A stretch of 5,936 bases of DNA from Cytophagaceae bacterium. Its GTDB lineage: Bacteria; Bacteroidota; Bacteroidia; Cytophagales; Spirosomataceae. The notes beneath the pieces are model-generated. The model ran no database searches. It saw nothing but the letters and a program-made list of their open reading frames with translations, and had not been told where the DNA came from. Position numbers and translations under genes: made by a program. Location: contig CANHCG010000126.1 of NCBI GenBank assembly GCA_947459055.1, positions 1 through 5,936 on the forward strand, read 5' to 3'. Below, one piece after another: positions 5,671 to 5,936 of this stretch (its first letter is position 1; every line of letters starts with the position of its first letter).

Positions 5671-5936
5671 ATGGGCCGCCTCTTAGCGATCGATTTTGGT
5701 TTAAAAAGAACGGGGATTGCCGTCACCGATAGCTTGCAAATCATCGCCAATGGCCTGGAAACCGTTCCGACCCATACGCTGCTCGTATTTTTGCAGACTT
5801 ATTTTGCAAAGGAAGTGGTGGACCAAGTGGTCATCGGAATGCCTAAAAATCTCGATAATTCAGATACGGATTCGACGGCAGGCGTTCGCTTTTTTATTAA
5901 ATCTTTCAAAAAGAAATTTCCTGAAATGCCCTTAAT
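5671..5936 (+). CDS. ruvX: Putative pre-16S rRNA nuclease / Holliday junction resolvase-like RuvX (3' truncated by window edge)
   Basis: RuvX (YqgF) has an RNase H-like fold and is implicated in maturing the 5' end of 16S rRNA and, in some bacteria, in Holliday junction resolution. The N-terminus reads MGRLLAIDFGLKRTGIAVTD, with the catalytic first-strand Asp8 and the conserved GLKRTGIAV turn. The second signature, VVIGMPKNLDNSDT (residues 54-67), is the usual VGLP-type strand with its NxDxS-like tail. All 88 codons visible are open; family proteins are about 135-140 residues, so roughly the last third, including the final catalytic acidic motif, lies to the right of the window. The ATG is 2 bases after the preceding stop, indicating translational coupling. 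Confidence 0.95.
   Translation, partial: MGRLLAIDFGLKRTGIAVTDSLQIIANGLETVPTHTLLVFLQTYFAKEVVDQVVIGMPKNLDNSDTDSTAGVRFFIKSFKKKFPEMPL

Noticed and set aside
5717..5935. Plus-strand open frame of 72 codons at the right end
   Set aside because: The frame starting at 5671 encodes clear RuvX motifs over the same bases; this one is an out-of-frame shadow with unnatural Trp, Cys and Arg content.

Overview
The window looks like chromosomal housekeeping DNA from a member of the Bacteroidota, most likely the Cytophagales. The grounds are a moderate, AT-leaning base composition, -7 elements of the Bacteroidota type (TAnnTTTG) upstream of the transcription units, weak Shine-Dalgarno sequences, and proteins with a Bacteroidota flavour (a long-form FeoB, a secreted DUF2147 protein, an orphan phosphosulfolactate synthase). 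The exact genus is not determined. I see no mobile element, tRNA, rRNA, CRISPR array or sign of recent transfer.

Left part (1-2352): the C-terminal part of the ferrous iron transporter FeoB enters from the left edge and ends in a 4-base tail-to-tail overlap with a minus-strand hotdog-fold thioesterase. That gene is probably co-transcribed with an upstream secreted DUF2147 protein. A 157-base divergent region (2196-2352) carries a promoter candidate for each direction.

Middle (2353-4523): a tight plus-strand operon of a ComA-like phosphosulfolactate synthase, a DedA-family membrane protein and shikimate dehydrogenase (aroE), with gaps of 10 and 1 bases. It is driven by the best promoter in the window (TTTG, 20-base spacer, TATTTTTG). 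aroE again ends in a 4-base tail-to-tail overlap, here with a minus-strand PyrR-like phosphoribosyltransferase.

Right part (5024-5936): a 96-base divergent region carries a 15-base direct repeat (14/15 identical, offset 52 bases) that brackets the plus-strand promoter. It is followed by a two-helix membrane protein with a YcxB-like C-terminal domain, and 2 bases later by ruvX (yqgF), which runs off the right edge. The ruvX frame differs from the longest ATG-initiated frame at this end.

The main biological puzzle is the ComA-like enzyme. It would join sulfite to phosphoenolpyruvate, the first step to coenzyme M in methanogens and to sulfolactate in Bacillus spores, but no later step of either pathway is in the window. 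Most of the rest is ordinary core genome.
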